DNA of 32,725 nt, taken from the IMG/VR virus record IMGVR_UViG_3300050821_001764, positions 1 through 32,725 of that record; one strand, written 5' to 3'. Positions 1-7,594 of the stretch are shown here, piece by piece. Numbering within the stretch: the first letter of the stretch is position 1; the number at the start of each line of letters is the position of its first letter. A program made the translations under genes and the position numbers. Source of the DNA: a virus. The notes below the pieces were generated by a model, which saw only the letters and a list, made by a program, of their open reading frames with translations, did no database searches and was not told the DNA's origin.

Positions 1-1
1 G

Positions 2-2881
2 TTCAGTTTGAATCAACAGGTTGGCTCGATTCCGATCCTGATAATCCCGGTCACTATTACGACCGCCGACGTGGCCAACTTAGTCGATTACCTGCAGGAC
101 GGCGCAGGCAGCACGACATATGGAGCGATTCGTCAGGCACAGGGCCAAACGGCGGCATGGGTATGCGCGTCCGGATGCCCATTTACGAATGTGTATCTGG
201 AATTCGGGAACGAGAATTGGAACGGCGGTTTTCTCGGCCATATTCTCACCAGCCACGCGAACAACCCGAACAACTATTACGACTATGCCGTGCGGATGGG
301 TGTGGTGCTGGCCGCGGCGCGAGCTCGCCAGACTGCCCAATCCTACTCGACGAGCGTTACCCAATGGTTTGCGAATGGGCAGACGGGAAGCACCACCGAT
401 TTCAAATACCTGACCGCTTATGTCGGAGGCCAGCTCACCTATTCGGGTGGGACAATTACCCCGACGCAGGGCACTGAGGACGGAATCGAGTTTCACCGCT
501 ACTACGGCATCAACATCCAGACCGTAAGCACGACCGGCTGCACCACTAACAATGCCTCCTGTCCTCTCTATGGGCCAACAGAGGCTGAAACCTACTCAGA
601 TTTCACCAGCACCAGCTCGGCTATCGGCTATCAGCAATCGATGACGGCAGTTCAGGGGATCAGTGCTTGCGGGCCGTCTCACACCGCGACCTGCAAAGCA
701 GCCACATATGAAGGCGGCATATCGCCGGATGGGGCAGGCACCTCAACCTCTGGACCATTCACGCAGGCCGTATCGGATTCCTTCACCCCTGCTGGCTGGC
801 ATCTCTCGACCGATGCCGTCGGCTACCAGCTGGCCAGTGCAAATAGCTTCGCCTACACGAACGAATATCAGGCACTCCAATACTTCATTGGCCAGGGCGG
901 AGTAAACGTAAAAATCTGGGGATCGATGCTTGATTACGGAGGCGATTCCTCGGTCACCAATTCTGCGCTATGGGGTGGCGCTCTCGTCTCTGGGCGTCCA
1001 CAGATGGCGGCTGCGATGGTCGCAAACTACTGCAAGATTGGGCAGGAGGCGCAGACCACCGGATCGAGCATTCCCACCTACAATCTCGCGGCCAATTCAA
1101 ACGGCGTCACAGCCCAGAACAATATCCCCTATCTGTTATTCGATGAGTACGCCTCGGGCACTCAGCGCTGCATCCTCATTACGAACACCGACCTAGTATC
1201 GTCGCACGCGGTAACGCTGGCCGGAACCAACGTTCCCACGACGGTAACCCAGTATCAGGCAGCCTCGCCAACGCAATCGAGCACCAATGAGGCAGCGAAC
1301 CTCGGCAATACCTCGACGACGGCCTCTACGGTCTACCCAGTGCTTACCAGCAGCGTGAACGTGGGCAGCGGCTTCACGGCGCCCGCAATGAGCACCACGG
1401 CGCTCCTGTTCAACACGGTTACACCGCTAGTGACGGCAGACTTCGGCGCGCGCTCCGGAGGAACGACTATACCCGCACAAATGGCCTGCGTGAACGTTGC
1501 GGGATTGAGCGGGACTAACCCACTCGCGGACATTGTGGCGGGTGGCATTACCTGCGCTAGAGTGTTCGCCAATCAGTTGCAGGGCTGCCCATCTTTCTAC
1601 ACGTCCTGCTCCTGGTCGAACATTCTTGGCATCCTGCAACTGGTTGCTCAGGCTGGGTTCACTTCGGTCATAGTGAATGTGGTTGGCGCGTCGCCGGATC
1701 TGGGCTCTTCGGGGTGTGCACCGCCCTCCTCTCCTGCAAACTGGGCAACCGCAATCCAGAGCATGATAGCGGCAATACATGCGGATACAACAGACGGCGT
1801 GAATCTACTTAATCTGACTTTGGAGATTGAGAACGAGCCAGACCTCGGTACGGTTGGAGGCACCTATCCTACCACCTTCTGGTGCCCGCCATCTGGGCAT
1901 ACCGTTCTAGGCGACTACAACACGCTGATTCATACCGCAGGACCGCAGATTCATGCTGCATATCCGACCATGCCTATCCTTATCGGGGTCGTTGGGTCAC
2001 CAGTTGCACACGGATCTGCATGGATTAATACGAGCACCGGCATCCTGTCGTCTAGCGGCTGGGCTACCCCGCCTTCTCAAGTCTCGGTTAGCTATCACGC
2101 CTACCTGGGTGATGCGGCGAACTGGGCAGCACAGTATGCGCAGGACATGGGTGCGTCAGGCACTGCTGCGCTCTTGTCGACGATGCAGGGCCTTGCGGGT
2201 TCCGTACCTGTTCAGGTCACCGAGATGAACACCGGGGCAGCCTTTACGGGAACGTTTTGCTGCAGAAACACTGCCGGATTTGCGCCGATGTGGGTCAGCA
2301 ACATGCTCATCAGCTACTTAAACTCGGCAACAGTTCCGGCCGATGTGAACTATTACGTTGATCAAGGTAATTCATCTGGCACGTCAGAGTTTTGTCTCGA
2401 AGGACAAATTGACGCGGGGATGGACTGTAACAGCACCGTGTTTCAGCGTTACCCGCAGTGGTATGCGTACAACCTTTTTCAGAATCTCTTAGGGCTGAAT
2501 GGCGGCGGGCACGGGGCAGCTAGTATATCGCCCGGCACAAACGCCACAGGCGTTACCTGCACAGCCTTCTATACCACCGCTGGAGATTCATTGGCCTGCG
2601 TCAACCCGACCTCCAGCGCTCAGACCTCGCAGCCGATCGCGATTAACAATACTGGGCTGAGCAGCGCGACAGCCACACAATTTCTGCTGAACTCGAGCAA
2701 CCCGACCATTACGCAGTCATCGCTCAGCCTGACACCTGCCGGCGGGACTAGCTACACCGCGACGGTTACCGTGCCGGCCCAGTCGACGCTCGGCATAATG
2801 CTTCAGCCCGGCACCGGGCCCTCTCCGCCATATGGGCTGTCGGGCAAGATCAGCATTGGTGGGCACGTAACGATCCCTTAG
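2..2881 (+). CDS. Tandem glycoside-hydrolase-like tail/receptor-degrading protein (5' partial)
   Basis: The frame is open at the left edge, so the true start is outside; a TTG at 8 is only the first in-window start-like codon. About 957 residues are visible. Two similar modules follow each other. Module 1 has a FGNENWN segment (Glu near residue 69) and a TYEGG segment (near 233); module 2 has IENEPDLG (near 607) and VTEMNTG (near 738). Such NE(P) and later E pairs fit the acid/base and nucleophile of clan GH-A (beta/alpha)8 glycosidases. Each module ends in a Thr/Ser-rich beta-sandwich-like stretch, as in arabinofuranosidase-type enzymes. It lies directly before the lysis genes at the end of the late operon, the place of the P22 tailspike. 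I infer a tail enzyme cutting host surface polysaccharide; substrate unknown. No signal peptide can be judged because the N-terminus is missing. Confidence 0.7.
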   Translation, partial: FSLNQQVGSIPILIIPVTITTADVANLVDYLQDGAGSTTYGAIRQAQGQTAAWVCASGCPFTNVYLEFGNENWNGGFLGHILTSHANNPNNYYDYAVRMGVVLAAARARQTAQSYSTSVTQWFANGQTGSTTDFKYLTAYVGGQLTYSGGTITPTQGTEDGIEFHRYYGINIQTVSTTGCTTNNASCPLYGPTEAETYSDFTSTSSAIGYQQSMTAVQGISACGPSHTATCKAATYEGGISPDGAGTSTSGPFTQAVSDSFTPAGWHLSTDAVGYQLASANSFAYTNEYQALQYFIGQGGVNVKIWGSMLDYGGDSSVTNSALWGGALVSGRPQMAAAMVANYCKIGQEAQTTGSSIPTYNLAANSNGVTAQNNIPYLLFDEYASGTQRCILITNTDLVSSHAVTLAGTNVPTTVTQYQAASPTQSSTNEAANLGNTSTTASTVYPVLTSSVNVGSGFTAPAMSTTALLFNTVTPLVTADFGARSGGTTIPAQMACVNVAGLSGTNPLADIVAGGITCARVFANQLQGCPSFYTSCSWSNILGILQLVAQAGFTSVIVNVVGASPDLGSSGCAPPSSPANWATAIQSMIAAIHADTTDGVNLLNLTLEIENEPDLGTVGGTYPTTFWCPPSGHTVLGDYNTLIHTAGPQIHAAYPTMPILIGVVGSPVAHGSAWINTSTGILSSSGWATPPSQVSVSYHAYLGDAANWAAQYAQDMGASGTAALLSTMQGLAGSVPVQVTEMNTGAAFTGTFCCRNTAGFAPMWVSNMLISYLNSATVPADVNYYVDQGNSSGTSEFCLEGQIDAGMDCNSTVFQRYPQWYAYNLFQNLLGLNGGGHGAASISPGTNATGVTCTAFYTTAGDSLACVNPTSSAQTSQPIAINNTGLSSATATQFLLNSSNPTITQSSLSLTPAGGTSYTATVTVPAQSTLGIMLQPGTGPSPPYGLSGKISIGGHVTIP

Positions 2882-2888
2882 GTTCTCC

Positions 2889-3395
2889 ATGTCAATTAGC
2901 TTTCCTCGGAATACCATACTCGCTTTGTGCCAGAAATACGGCCCGCTGCTTCAGGTTCGCGCGCCGCTGGACGGCCCGCAACTCATGGCTGCGATCGCTT
3001 CGAACGAGTCGACGCTCGGCAACAACTGCAATCCACGGTATGAAGCCAACTATGACGTGGGCGGGGCATATGGCGAGGAACCGCAAATGCAATCTCTCTT
3101 GCATCAGTATGGGCGCGATGCGGCATGCTCTTTTGGCCCCTGGCAAATCATGCTCATCAATGCGCCGGGCTATACGCCGACAGAGCTAAGGACGAATCCG
3201 GACGCATGTGCTCGCGCCTTCCTTGGTTATTTCAATAGCTTTGTGATCCGCGATCGCAAGGCTCAAACGCTCATGCAAATGGGGGAGGTTTACAACTCGG
3301 GAAGAATATGGCCATTTCCCCCTAAAGGCGTGCAGGACTACTGCACCGACCTACTCAACGCCTACAACGCGATTCAGTTTCCGGAGCCGTTATGA
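2889..3395 (+). CDS. Lysozyme/transglycosylase-like endolysin
   Basis: 168 aa. Residues 33-48 (MAAIASNESTLGNN) with Glu40 and the later SFGPWQIM segment (81-88) match the layout of SLT/goose-type lysozymes: a catalytic Glu in an ES-x-x-G context followed by an S-x-G-x-x-QI motif. The family cleaves the glycan strands of peptidoglycan. There is no signal peptide, so release would need a holin or pinholin, for which the nearby small membrane protein at 3751 is a candidate. The ATG follows the stop of the tail gene by 7 nt with a weak AGG upstream. The stop overlaps the next start by 4 nt (ATGA). The specific family is not certain; the lysis role is well supported by position and motifs. Confidence 0.75.
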   Translation: MSISFPRNTILALCQKYGPLLQVRAPLDGPQLMAAIASNESTLGNNCNPRYEANYDVGGAYGEEPQMQSLLHQYGRDAACSFGPWQIMLINAPGYTPTELRTNPDACARAFLGYFNSFVIRDRKAQTLMQMGEVYNSGRIWPFPPKGVQDYCTDLLNAYNAIQFPEPL

Positions 3396-3754
3396 AAATG
3401 CTATTACTCCTCGCCCTTTTTCTGACTATTCCCACTTTCGCCCATGCTCAGCATCAGGTAACGCTGAACTGGGTTGCGTCGACGGATTCGACAGCTGCTA
3501 CGCCCGGTACGGTGACCGTCTATCGCGCCGCGGCCGCATGCCCTGCGAGTGGGATCGGAACGCTGACTTATACGGCTCTGAGTACGACGGCACCCGCGGG
3601 TGGACCATACACCGATACCGCTGTGACCTCGGGCTCAACATATTGCTATTACGTGACGGCGACGATTGGGGGAGCGACGTCCGGCCCGTCTAATACTGTC
3701 TCCGGAACTATCCCCGTCGGAGCGCCCAGCAGCCTAATCCTGGTAGTCAAATGA
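3392..3754 (+). CDS. Secreted fibronectin-III-like domain protein
   Basis: 120 aa, coupled to the endolysin by an ATGA overlap. Residues 1-19 form a classic signal peptide (MKMLLLLALFLTIPTFAHA, cleavage after AHA). The rest reads as one FN3-like beta sandwich: VTLNWVAS at the start, YTDTAVTSGSTYCYYVTA in the middle and SGPSNTVSGTIP at the end, the usual W, Y and final T/V pattern. Two Cys (in AACPASG and TYCYYV) could pair in the periplasm. FN3 domains often bind carbohydrate or mediate adhesion. Its role in the lysis cassette is unknown; it might help the enzyme bind the wall or act on the cell surface during lysogeny. Confidence 0.7.
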   Translation: MKMLLLLALFLTIPTFAHAQHQVTLNWVASTDSTAATPGTVTVYRAAAACPASGIGTLTYTALSTTAPAGGPYTDTAVTSGSTYCYYVTATIGGATSGPSNTVSGTIPVGAPSSLILVVK

Positions 3755-3966
3755 GGTTTCTCGTTCAATTCTTCCTCGCCCACCAGACAACCATTTCCCT
3801 TGGGGCGGCGTGGCTGTTCTCTGCTGCCTGCTCTTCAATGCCGCCACTCCCGCCGAACGCAGGCTATTACAAGACTTGGGCGCATGACCTGCTGTTAATG
3901 GCGTCCGCCAACTTAAACAAGGTCAGGGGTAACCCTCCTGCGCCGCAACCACAGGAGAAACCATGA
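3751..3966 (+). CDS. Small membrane protein, possible holin-like lysis protein
   Basis: 71 aa, overlapping its neighbours by 4 nt on both sides, so translationally coupled within the lysis group. A hydrophobic segment spans roughly residues 11-28 (TTISLGAAWLFSAACSS). It is followed by a Pro-rich stretch and a short amphipathic segment, and the tail (NPPAPQPQEKP) is charged and Pro-rich. One membrane span plus position next to an endolysin fits a pinholin/holin or an inner-membrane spanin-like partner of the following lipoprotein. No family is recognised and the functional call is contextual. Confidence 0.55.
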   Translation: MRFLVQFFLAHQTTISLGAAWLFSAACSSMPPLPPNAGYYKTWAHDLLLMASANLNKVRGNPPAPQPQEKP

Positions 3967-4460
3967 AACGCATTCTTAGTTCCGTCGCAGCGCTGCTGCT
4001 AATCCCCATCGCCCTATGGTCGACCGCCTGCAACAAGCAGGCCGTTGCCGTCGCCCTACTCAACACCGCTGGCAGCTATGTTTCGCAGCTCGCTACGCTG
4101 GAAGGCAATGCCGCCCTCGGCGCCAAGCTGAAGACTGATTTTGCCACTGCGGCAACTCAGGTCCAGAACTGGAAGTCCGGCACCCCGGCGCAGGATGTGG
4201 TCGCGGTCCTGAATCTGGTTGAGGATGACTTGAGCCTGTTCCCAGTTATCGGCCCATTCGCCCCGCTGGTAGACCTGACGATCGGTACGGTAGACGCCAT
4301 CATCACGGCGGTATCAGCCAATGCCCCTGCTCCGGCTACCACGAGCCCCAGCGTTGCCGCGGTGCGCCACACAGCCACCCGTAGCGCGAAAGATGTCAAG
4401 GACTTCAAATCGCAGTGGAAAGCGCTGGCAGAAAGCACGCCTGCGGCCGCAATCAAATAA
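3963..4460 (+). CDS. Lipoprotein, possibly lysis-associated
   Basis: 165 aa. The N-terminus MKRILSSVAALLLIPIALW is a lipoprotein signal followed by STAC, with Cys23 as the likely lipidated residue. The mature part is Ala-rich and helical, and ends in a basic segment near 135-155. Start is the ATG at 3963, overlapping the previous stop and preceded by a strong AGGAGA. It is the last gene before the terminator at 4490. An outer-membrane lipoprotein at the end of a lysis cassette suggests an o-spanin-like role, but typical o-spanins are shorter and Pro-rich, so superinfection exclusion or another envelope role is equally possible. Confidence 0.65.
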   Translation: MKRILSSVAALLLIPIALWSTACNKQAVAVALLNTAGSYVSQLATLEGNAALGAKLKTDFATAATQVQNWKSGTPAQDVVAVLNLVEDDLSLFPVIGPFAPLVDLTIGTVDAIITAVSANAPAPATTSPSVAAVRHTATRSAKDVKDFKSQWKALAESTPAAAIK

Positions 4461-4489
4461 CCGCTTAATCCATACCCTCATACAGAACA

Positions 4490-4519
4490 AAGCCCCGGCC
4501 TTTATGGTCGGGGCTTTTT
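4490..4519 (+). terminator. Rho-independent terminator of the late/lysis operon
   Basis: Inverted repeat AGCCCCGGCC / GGTCGGGGCT (10 bp with one G-U pair, 5-nt loop TTTAT) followed by TTTT. It lies 30 nt after the lipoprotein stop and before convergent minus-strand genes. In the other direction the T tract is weak, so it mainly serves the plus strand. Confidence 0.88.
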
Positions 4520-4542
4520 GTTTGGCCAAGGCAGAACGAGCG

Positions 4543-4848
4543 TTAAGGCTCTACCGGGTAATCTGGATCGTAAATCCACCACTCATAGTCACCGCCGAAT
4601 GGGGAGTACAGCTCCATGCCTGGATTCTGCGCTGCGCATGAGTCCCTCGATCCATAGCAGGTTTTAAGGTAGGTACCATGAGGCGGCGGTGCTTCGAACT
4701 GTGGCGTTGGGTCCGTTTTGAGCCCTTGTATCGCTGGACCAAGATCCGGCGCCGTAGTGGGTGGCTTCTTCTCTTGTGCGTGCGCTGCTAATGCTGCGAA
4801 CAGCACAAGCGACGCAAGAATGGATAAAATACAGGAGCGGTTCTTCAC
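4543..4848 (-). CDS. Small secreted protein, possible lysogenic-conversion gene
   Basis: 101 aa on the minus strand, GTG start with a strong AAGGAGA eight bases upstream. Residues 1-24 form a signal peptide (cleavage near AHA|QEK). The mature protein is Pro-rich (KKPPTTAPDLGP, EAPPPHG), has two Cys, and ends in an aromatic/acidic stretch (GGDYEWWIYDPDYP). No family is recognised. It is convergent to the lysis operon, separated from it by the terminator, and sits beside the lysogeny region. That is a typical place for genes expressed from the prophage (morons), so an envelope-modifying or exclusion role is possible. Confidence 0.6.
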   Translation of the reverse strand: MKNRSCILSILASLVLFAALAAHAQEKKPPTTAPDLGPAIQGLKTDPTPQFEAPPPHGTYLKTCYGSRDSCAAQNPGMELYSPFGGDYEWWIYDPDYPVEP

Positions 4849-4954
4849 TGGTTCGTCTCCTTGGCTTTGGGGTTCCCGTCCAAGAGCACCCCGGCTGAGT
4901 TGTGAAGGGCCGCATTAGCCCTCCATTTGTGGCCCTAAACTTATATAAGATTTG

Positions 4955-5128
4955 CTATAGCTTCTTCCCCTTCTCAGGAAATCGCGCCTTCCATGCTTCC
5001 CGAATAGCTTCCTGTACCGCATAAGACTCGCTGCAATTTTGAGCAATGGCCAGTTGTCGTAGTTTGGCTACGGCATCTGGCTTAAAAGAAAAGCTCTTTA
5101 GTGTGCTGACTGCTTTCTTCTTTGGCAT
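4955..5128 (-). CDS. Small ribbon-helix-helix-like DNA-binding protein
   Basis: The preferred start is the ATG at 5128, giving 57 aa (MPKKKAVSTLKSFSF...); an upstream ATG at 5167 would add 13 unlikely residues. A beta strand (TLKSFSF) is followed by two helices (KPDAVAKLRQLAIAQ and SESYAVQEAIREAWKARF), the RHH/CopG-Arc pattern. Such proteins bind operators as dimers and serve as phage repressors or antitoxins. It is in the minus-strand lysogeny group with the protein at 5335. No toxin partner is seen beside it. Confidence 0.6.
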   Translation of the reverse strand: MPKKKAVSTLKSFSFKPDAVAKLRQLAIAQNCSESYAVQEAIREAWKARFPEKGKKL

Positions 5129-5334
5129 CCCTAATCCTATGTGACAGCGCCCGTCATCTCTGAGCACGGTAGCTTGACCAGGATCACCGCTAAGAAATCC
5201 CGCCGACTACCTTCGCTCCTCGGTAGCCAGCATCCGCCGAACGCCGTCACTGAAGGCATCATAACCCCGATTCGCCACCCCGCAACATAATTATTTACGA
5301 ATGGCTATTGCAAAGTTATATAACCTATGTAAAC
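5129..5334. other. Intergenic, AT-rich at the right end, possible minus-strand promoter
   Basis: 206 nt without a convincing ORF. The right end (about 5288-5334) is AT-rich. On the minus strand it contains two nearby ATAGGTT copies and TTGCAA followed after 17 nt by TTATGT, a weak promoter-like pair for the gene at 5128. A CTACC/GGTAG hairpin lies near 5209-5225. Nothing else is evident. Confidence 0.35.
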
Positions 5335-5511
5335 CTATCTCTGCACAGAGATGCCCTCAGCCTCAAGGGCACGCATTAGGCAATACCTGAGAGTGTTGGT
5401 CCTGTCTAAGCCTAACTTTCCTGCCAATTTATCAAGAGCCTTGAGCTGGCCTGGCGTCAGGCCGATATGTATTCGCTGAATAGCCATGCCGCATATTAAA
5501 GGCAATGGCAT
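5335..5511 (-). CDS. Ribbon-helix-helix-like regulator
   Basis: Two starts are possible: ATG at 5511 (58 aa, with GGGGGAG upstream) or ATG at 5487 (50 aa, MAIQRIHIGL...). The far upstream ATG at 5649 lies inside the divergent integrase and is unlikely. The core RIHIGLTPGQLKALDKLAGKLGLDRTNTLRYCLMRALEAEG is a beta strand plus two helices of RHH type. It is divergent from the integrase, with an inverted repeat (5542-5560) in the shared promoter area, so it may regulate int and itself. Confidence 0.55.
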   Translation of the reverse strand: MPLPLICGMAIQRIHIGLTPGQLKALDKLAGKLGLDRTNTLRYCLMRALEAEGISVQR

Positions 5512-5541
5512 GTGCTGATTTACTCCCCCGATGTGCTCTTC

Positions 5542-5560
5542 GTGTGCACTTAAGGCACAC
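5542..5560. promoter_or_regulatory. Inverted-repeat operator between regulator and integrase
   Basis: GTGTGCACTTAAGGCACAC has perfect 6-bp arms (GTGTGC/GCACAC) around a 7-bp centre. It lies upstream of both divergent starts (5511 minus, 5607 plus). A dimeric repressor site is the natural reading. Confidence 0.55.
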
Positions 5561-5606
5561 TTTATCTCCTTGGCAACTCCACGAAAGACGTACGACGGAG
5601 TTACCA

Positions 5607-6785
5607 ATGACTGTAGACAGTAATAATTCAAATGGCTTAAGGTCACCATCGAATCGACCTCACAAACAGCGCACTAGCAGCCTTCTCGATAGCCAGGCGT
5701 GTGAGGTGGAGCGGGTCCGGGCCTTGGAATCCATTAAGTTACACGTTCTGCCTTTTCGTAGAGCTTCAGAATTGTGGCTTGAGCAGCACAGACGGTATAT
5801 CAAACCGAATACCCTCCGAAGCTATGTCTTCGCCGTGAAGGTTCTCAATGATTATTTTGGGGATCTGATCGTGCGCAAGATCCACATCGGCCATGTTCGC
5901 CAGTATCAGCAAGACCGCGCGCACCGAGCGGGGGCTTACCGTATAAACGGGGAACTCAGCTGCTTCGCGATGGTCCTGAAAGAGGCGAAGTGCTGGAAAC
6001 CCATAGAAGAACTGTACCGACCCATGCCGGTACCCAAGCGCCGGGCTGGGCATTCGATCAGTGCCGATGAAGAGCGGCGGCTCCGCGAAATTGCCTTTAG
6101 CCGTCCGAAGTGGCGGCTAGCAGGACACTGCATGATGGTCATGCTCTCGACCACGATGGGATTTGGAGAGCTGCGCAACGTTCGAAGGCGCGATGTCGAT
6201 TTGCATAGGCGCTGCGTTGAGGTTCGCGAGGGCGCAAAGAACGATTACCGCGACCGCACTATCCCCCTAAATTCTGCCGCCCTTGAATCAATGAGTTGGC
6301 TAATCGATCGGTGGGAACATCTGGGCGGCACATGCGAAGACCAATTCATCCTTCCCCACAGACCTCGAAAACTTAAAGGCCCCTGGATTTTCGACGAACC
6401 GATGACGGCAATTCGAAGTGCATTCAGGAACATTCGCAAGGCGGCTGGCCTTCCCCACTTCCGCGTTTATGACTGCCGCGTGCAGGCAATTACCAAGTTG
6501 CTTTCCAATCCAAAGGTGTCCCCGCAGGTATCAAAAGAGATAGCAGGCCACATCTCGCAGGCAATGCAGGACCGCTATTCCATCCAGCAATTCGATACGA
6601 AACTGGCAGCATTAGAGGCGCTAGAATCGCCCGATTCTTATCGCAAAAGACCCTCTGATAACGTTACCATTTTGCCCCTTGACGCCGTACGCGAGCAGAT
6701 GTACTCTCAGAATCGTGAGACGGAAATCCCAAGCCGATTTGCTGAATATGCTCCGCACTCGCGTCGAAGGTTCGACGCAGGTTGA
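5607..6785 (+). CDS. int: Tyrosine site-specific recombinase (phage integrase)
   Basis: 392 aa from ATG 5607, chosen because ACGGAG lies 6 nt upstream; the frame is open further upstream. Residues about 50-135 form the SAM-like core-binding domain (SELWLEQHRRYIKPNTLRSY). The catalytic domain shows Arg190 (TTMGFGELR), Lys211 (EGAKNDYRDR), Tyr288-x-x-Arg291 (YDCR in place of HxxR), His315 (IAGH) and nucleophile Tyr324 (DRYS). The YDxR variant of box II is common in such integrases. It integrates and, with helper proteins, excises the phage at an attachment site. The complete tRNA-Arg gene 130 nt downstream is a plausible attachment locus. Confidence 0.93.
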   Translation: MTVDSNNSNGLRSPSNRPHKQRTSSLLDSQACEVERVRALESIKLHVLPFRRASELWLEQHRRYIKPNTLRSYVFAVKVLNDYFGDLIVRKIHIGHVRQYQQDRAHRAGAYRINGELSCFAMVLKEAKCWKPIEELYRPMPVPKRRAGHSISADEERRLREIAFSRPKWRLAGHCMMVMLSTTMGFGELRNVRRRDVDLHRRCVEVREGAKNDYRDRTIPLNSAALESMSWLIDRWEHLGGTCEDQFILPHRPRKLKGPWIFDEPMTAIRSAFRNIRKAAGLPHFRVYDCRVQAITKLLSNPKVSPQVSKEIAGHISQAMQDRYSIQQFDTKLAALEALESPDSYRKRPSDNVTILPLDAVREQMYSQNRETEIPSRFAEYAPHSRRRFDAG

Positions 6786-6915
6786 AGTCGCACGCGAGTT
6801 GGGTATCAGCAAGCAGCAGTTGAATGACATTCTGAGGGGCCGGGTCGACATATCAGAACGCGTCGCCATGCTCCTCGGGTTCGAGCGGGAAATCCGTTTT
6901 AAGGAAATCGCGTGA
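6715..6915 (+). CDS. Small HTH DNA-binding protein overlapping integrase
   Basis: The frame can start at TTG 6679, GTG 6715 or ATG 6748; I prefer GTG 6715 (67 aa) because it includes the first helix, though no good ribosome site is visible. The sequence STQVEVARELGISKQQLNDILRGRVDISERVAMLLGFER is a clear XRE-like helix-turn-helix with the usual family ending. It overlaps the integrase end by about 70 nt. Its stop (6913-6915) directly abuts the tRNA. It may act as a Cro/excisionase-like regulator of integration. Confidence 0.65.
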   Translation: MRRKSQADLLNMLRTRVEGSTQVEVARELGISKQQLNDILRGRVDISERVAMLLGFEREIRFKEIA

Positions 6916-6991
6916 GGAGCGGTCGGTCAATTGGAAAGGCCCCTCGCCTCCTAAGCGAGAGATCCCAGTTCGAGTCTGGGCCGTTCCACCA
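6916..6991 (+). tRNA. tRNA-Arg (anticodon CCT)
   Basis: A complete 76-nt cloverleaf: acceptor GGAGCGG/CCGTTCC (one G-U), D arm GGTC/GGCC, anticodon arm CTCGC-CTCCTAA-GCGAG with anticodon CCT, T arm CCCAG-TTCGAGT-CTGGG, and genomically encoded CCA. It starts at the base after the HTH stop codon. It reads the AGG codon. It is either a phage-carried tRNA or the tRNA copy carried in attP. Confidence 0.93.
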
Positions 6992-7015
6992 ACCTTAGAC
7001 CCTGGTTATTTTTAC

Positions 7016-7114
7016 GTGCAGTAGTTGAAAGCAGAGGATTCGCCACAATGACTTCCGTGCGGTTTGTTCCTAAAACAAGGGTCGCAAATCCCAACGACAG
7101 TGCAGTAGTTGAAA
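7016..7114 (+). repeat. 15-bp direct repeat pair after the tRNA
   Basis: GTGCAGTAGTTGAAA occurs exactly at 7016-7030 and 7100-7114, 84 nt apart. The second copy is inside the nuclease gene. Their closeness to int and tRNA suggests arm-type integrase sites or a small duplication. Confidence 0.6.
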
Positions 7115-7578
7115 TCCCCCTGCTTGATGCCCCCTGGCATTTCGTCGGCAAGCTAGCCGAAAGGCGGGTTGCTGCCAAGCTGCGTGGACTTGGTTATCAG
7201 GTCGACCTGATGCCTCATTCCCACCCGTTTGACCTGATGGTTAACGGGAAGCGTGTAGAGGTAAAGTACAGCCGTCCCCAGAAAAGCAAAAATGGCCGCT
7301 GGCGCGTTTCCTGTGCTAGCCACCGCAGACGGAACGAATCTTCTGTCGACGTGTACGTGATTCTCCTAGAAGACTTTCCCGGCTACACGCCCATCGACCC
7401 ACTCTATTTAGTTTTCCGCTCTCCGATAAACAGACCATCCCCGAACTTTTCGTGGATGACAGTCCGCCGCAACCATCAAGACGCCATCAATAACTGGTCG
7501 CTCTTGGGCACTCCCAATTTTCCCAATGTAACCCTAACCGGCCGGCAGGGAGACAACCATCTCTCTGCCGCCTCCTGA
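7048..7578 (+). CDS. PD-(D/E)XK nuclease-like protein
   Basis: 176 aa. The core KLAERRVAAKLRGLGYQVDLM (Glu38), PFDLMVNG (Asp62) and KRVEVKYS (Glu71, Lys73) gives the E...D...ExK pattern of PD-(D/E)XK nucleases. A VDVYVILLED strand follows, as in Holliday-junction-resolvase-like and restriction-like members. It opens the early operon right after the tRNA. The start is ATG 7048 with GCAGAGG upstream. Role unknown: host DNA attack, recombination or defence are all possible. Confidence 0.65.
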   Translation: MTSVRFVPKTRVANPNDSAVVEIPLLDAPWHFVGKLAERRVAAKLRGLGYQVDLMPHSHPFDLMVNGKRVEVKYSRPQKSKNGRWRVSCASHRRRNESSVDVYVILLEDFPGYTPIDPLYLVFRSPINRPSPNFSWMTVRRNHQDAINNWSLLGTPNFPNVTLTGRQGDNHLSAAS

Positions 7579-7594
7579 AGTGTGGAGATAAGCC

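Noticed and set aside
5607-6785. Degraded integrase because box II lacks His
   Set aside because: YDxR in place of HxxR is a common natural variant, and Arg190, Lys211, Arg291, His315 and Tyr324 are all present.
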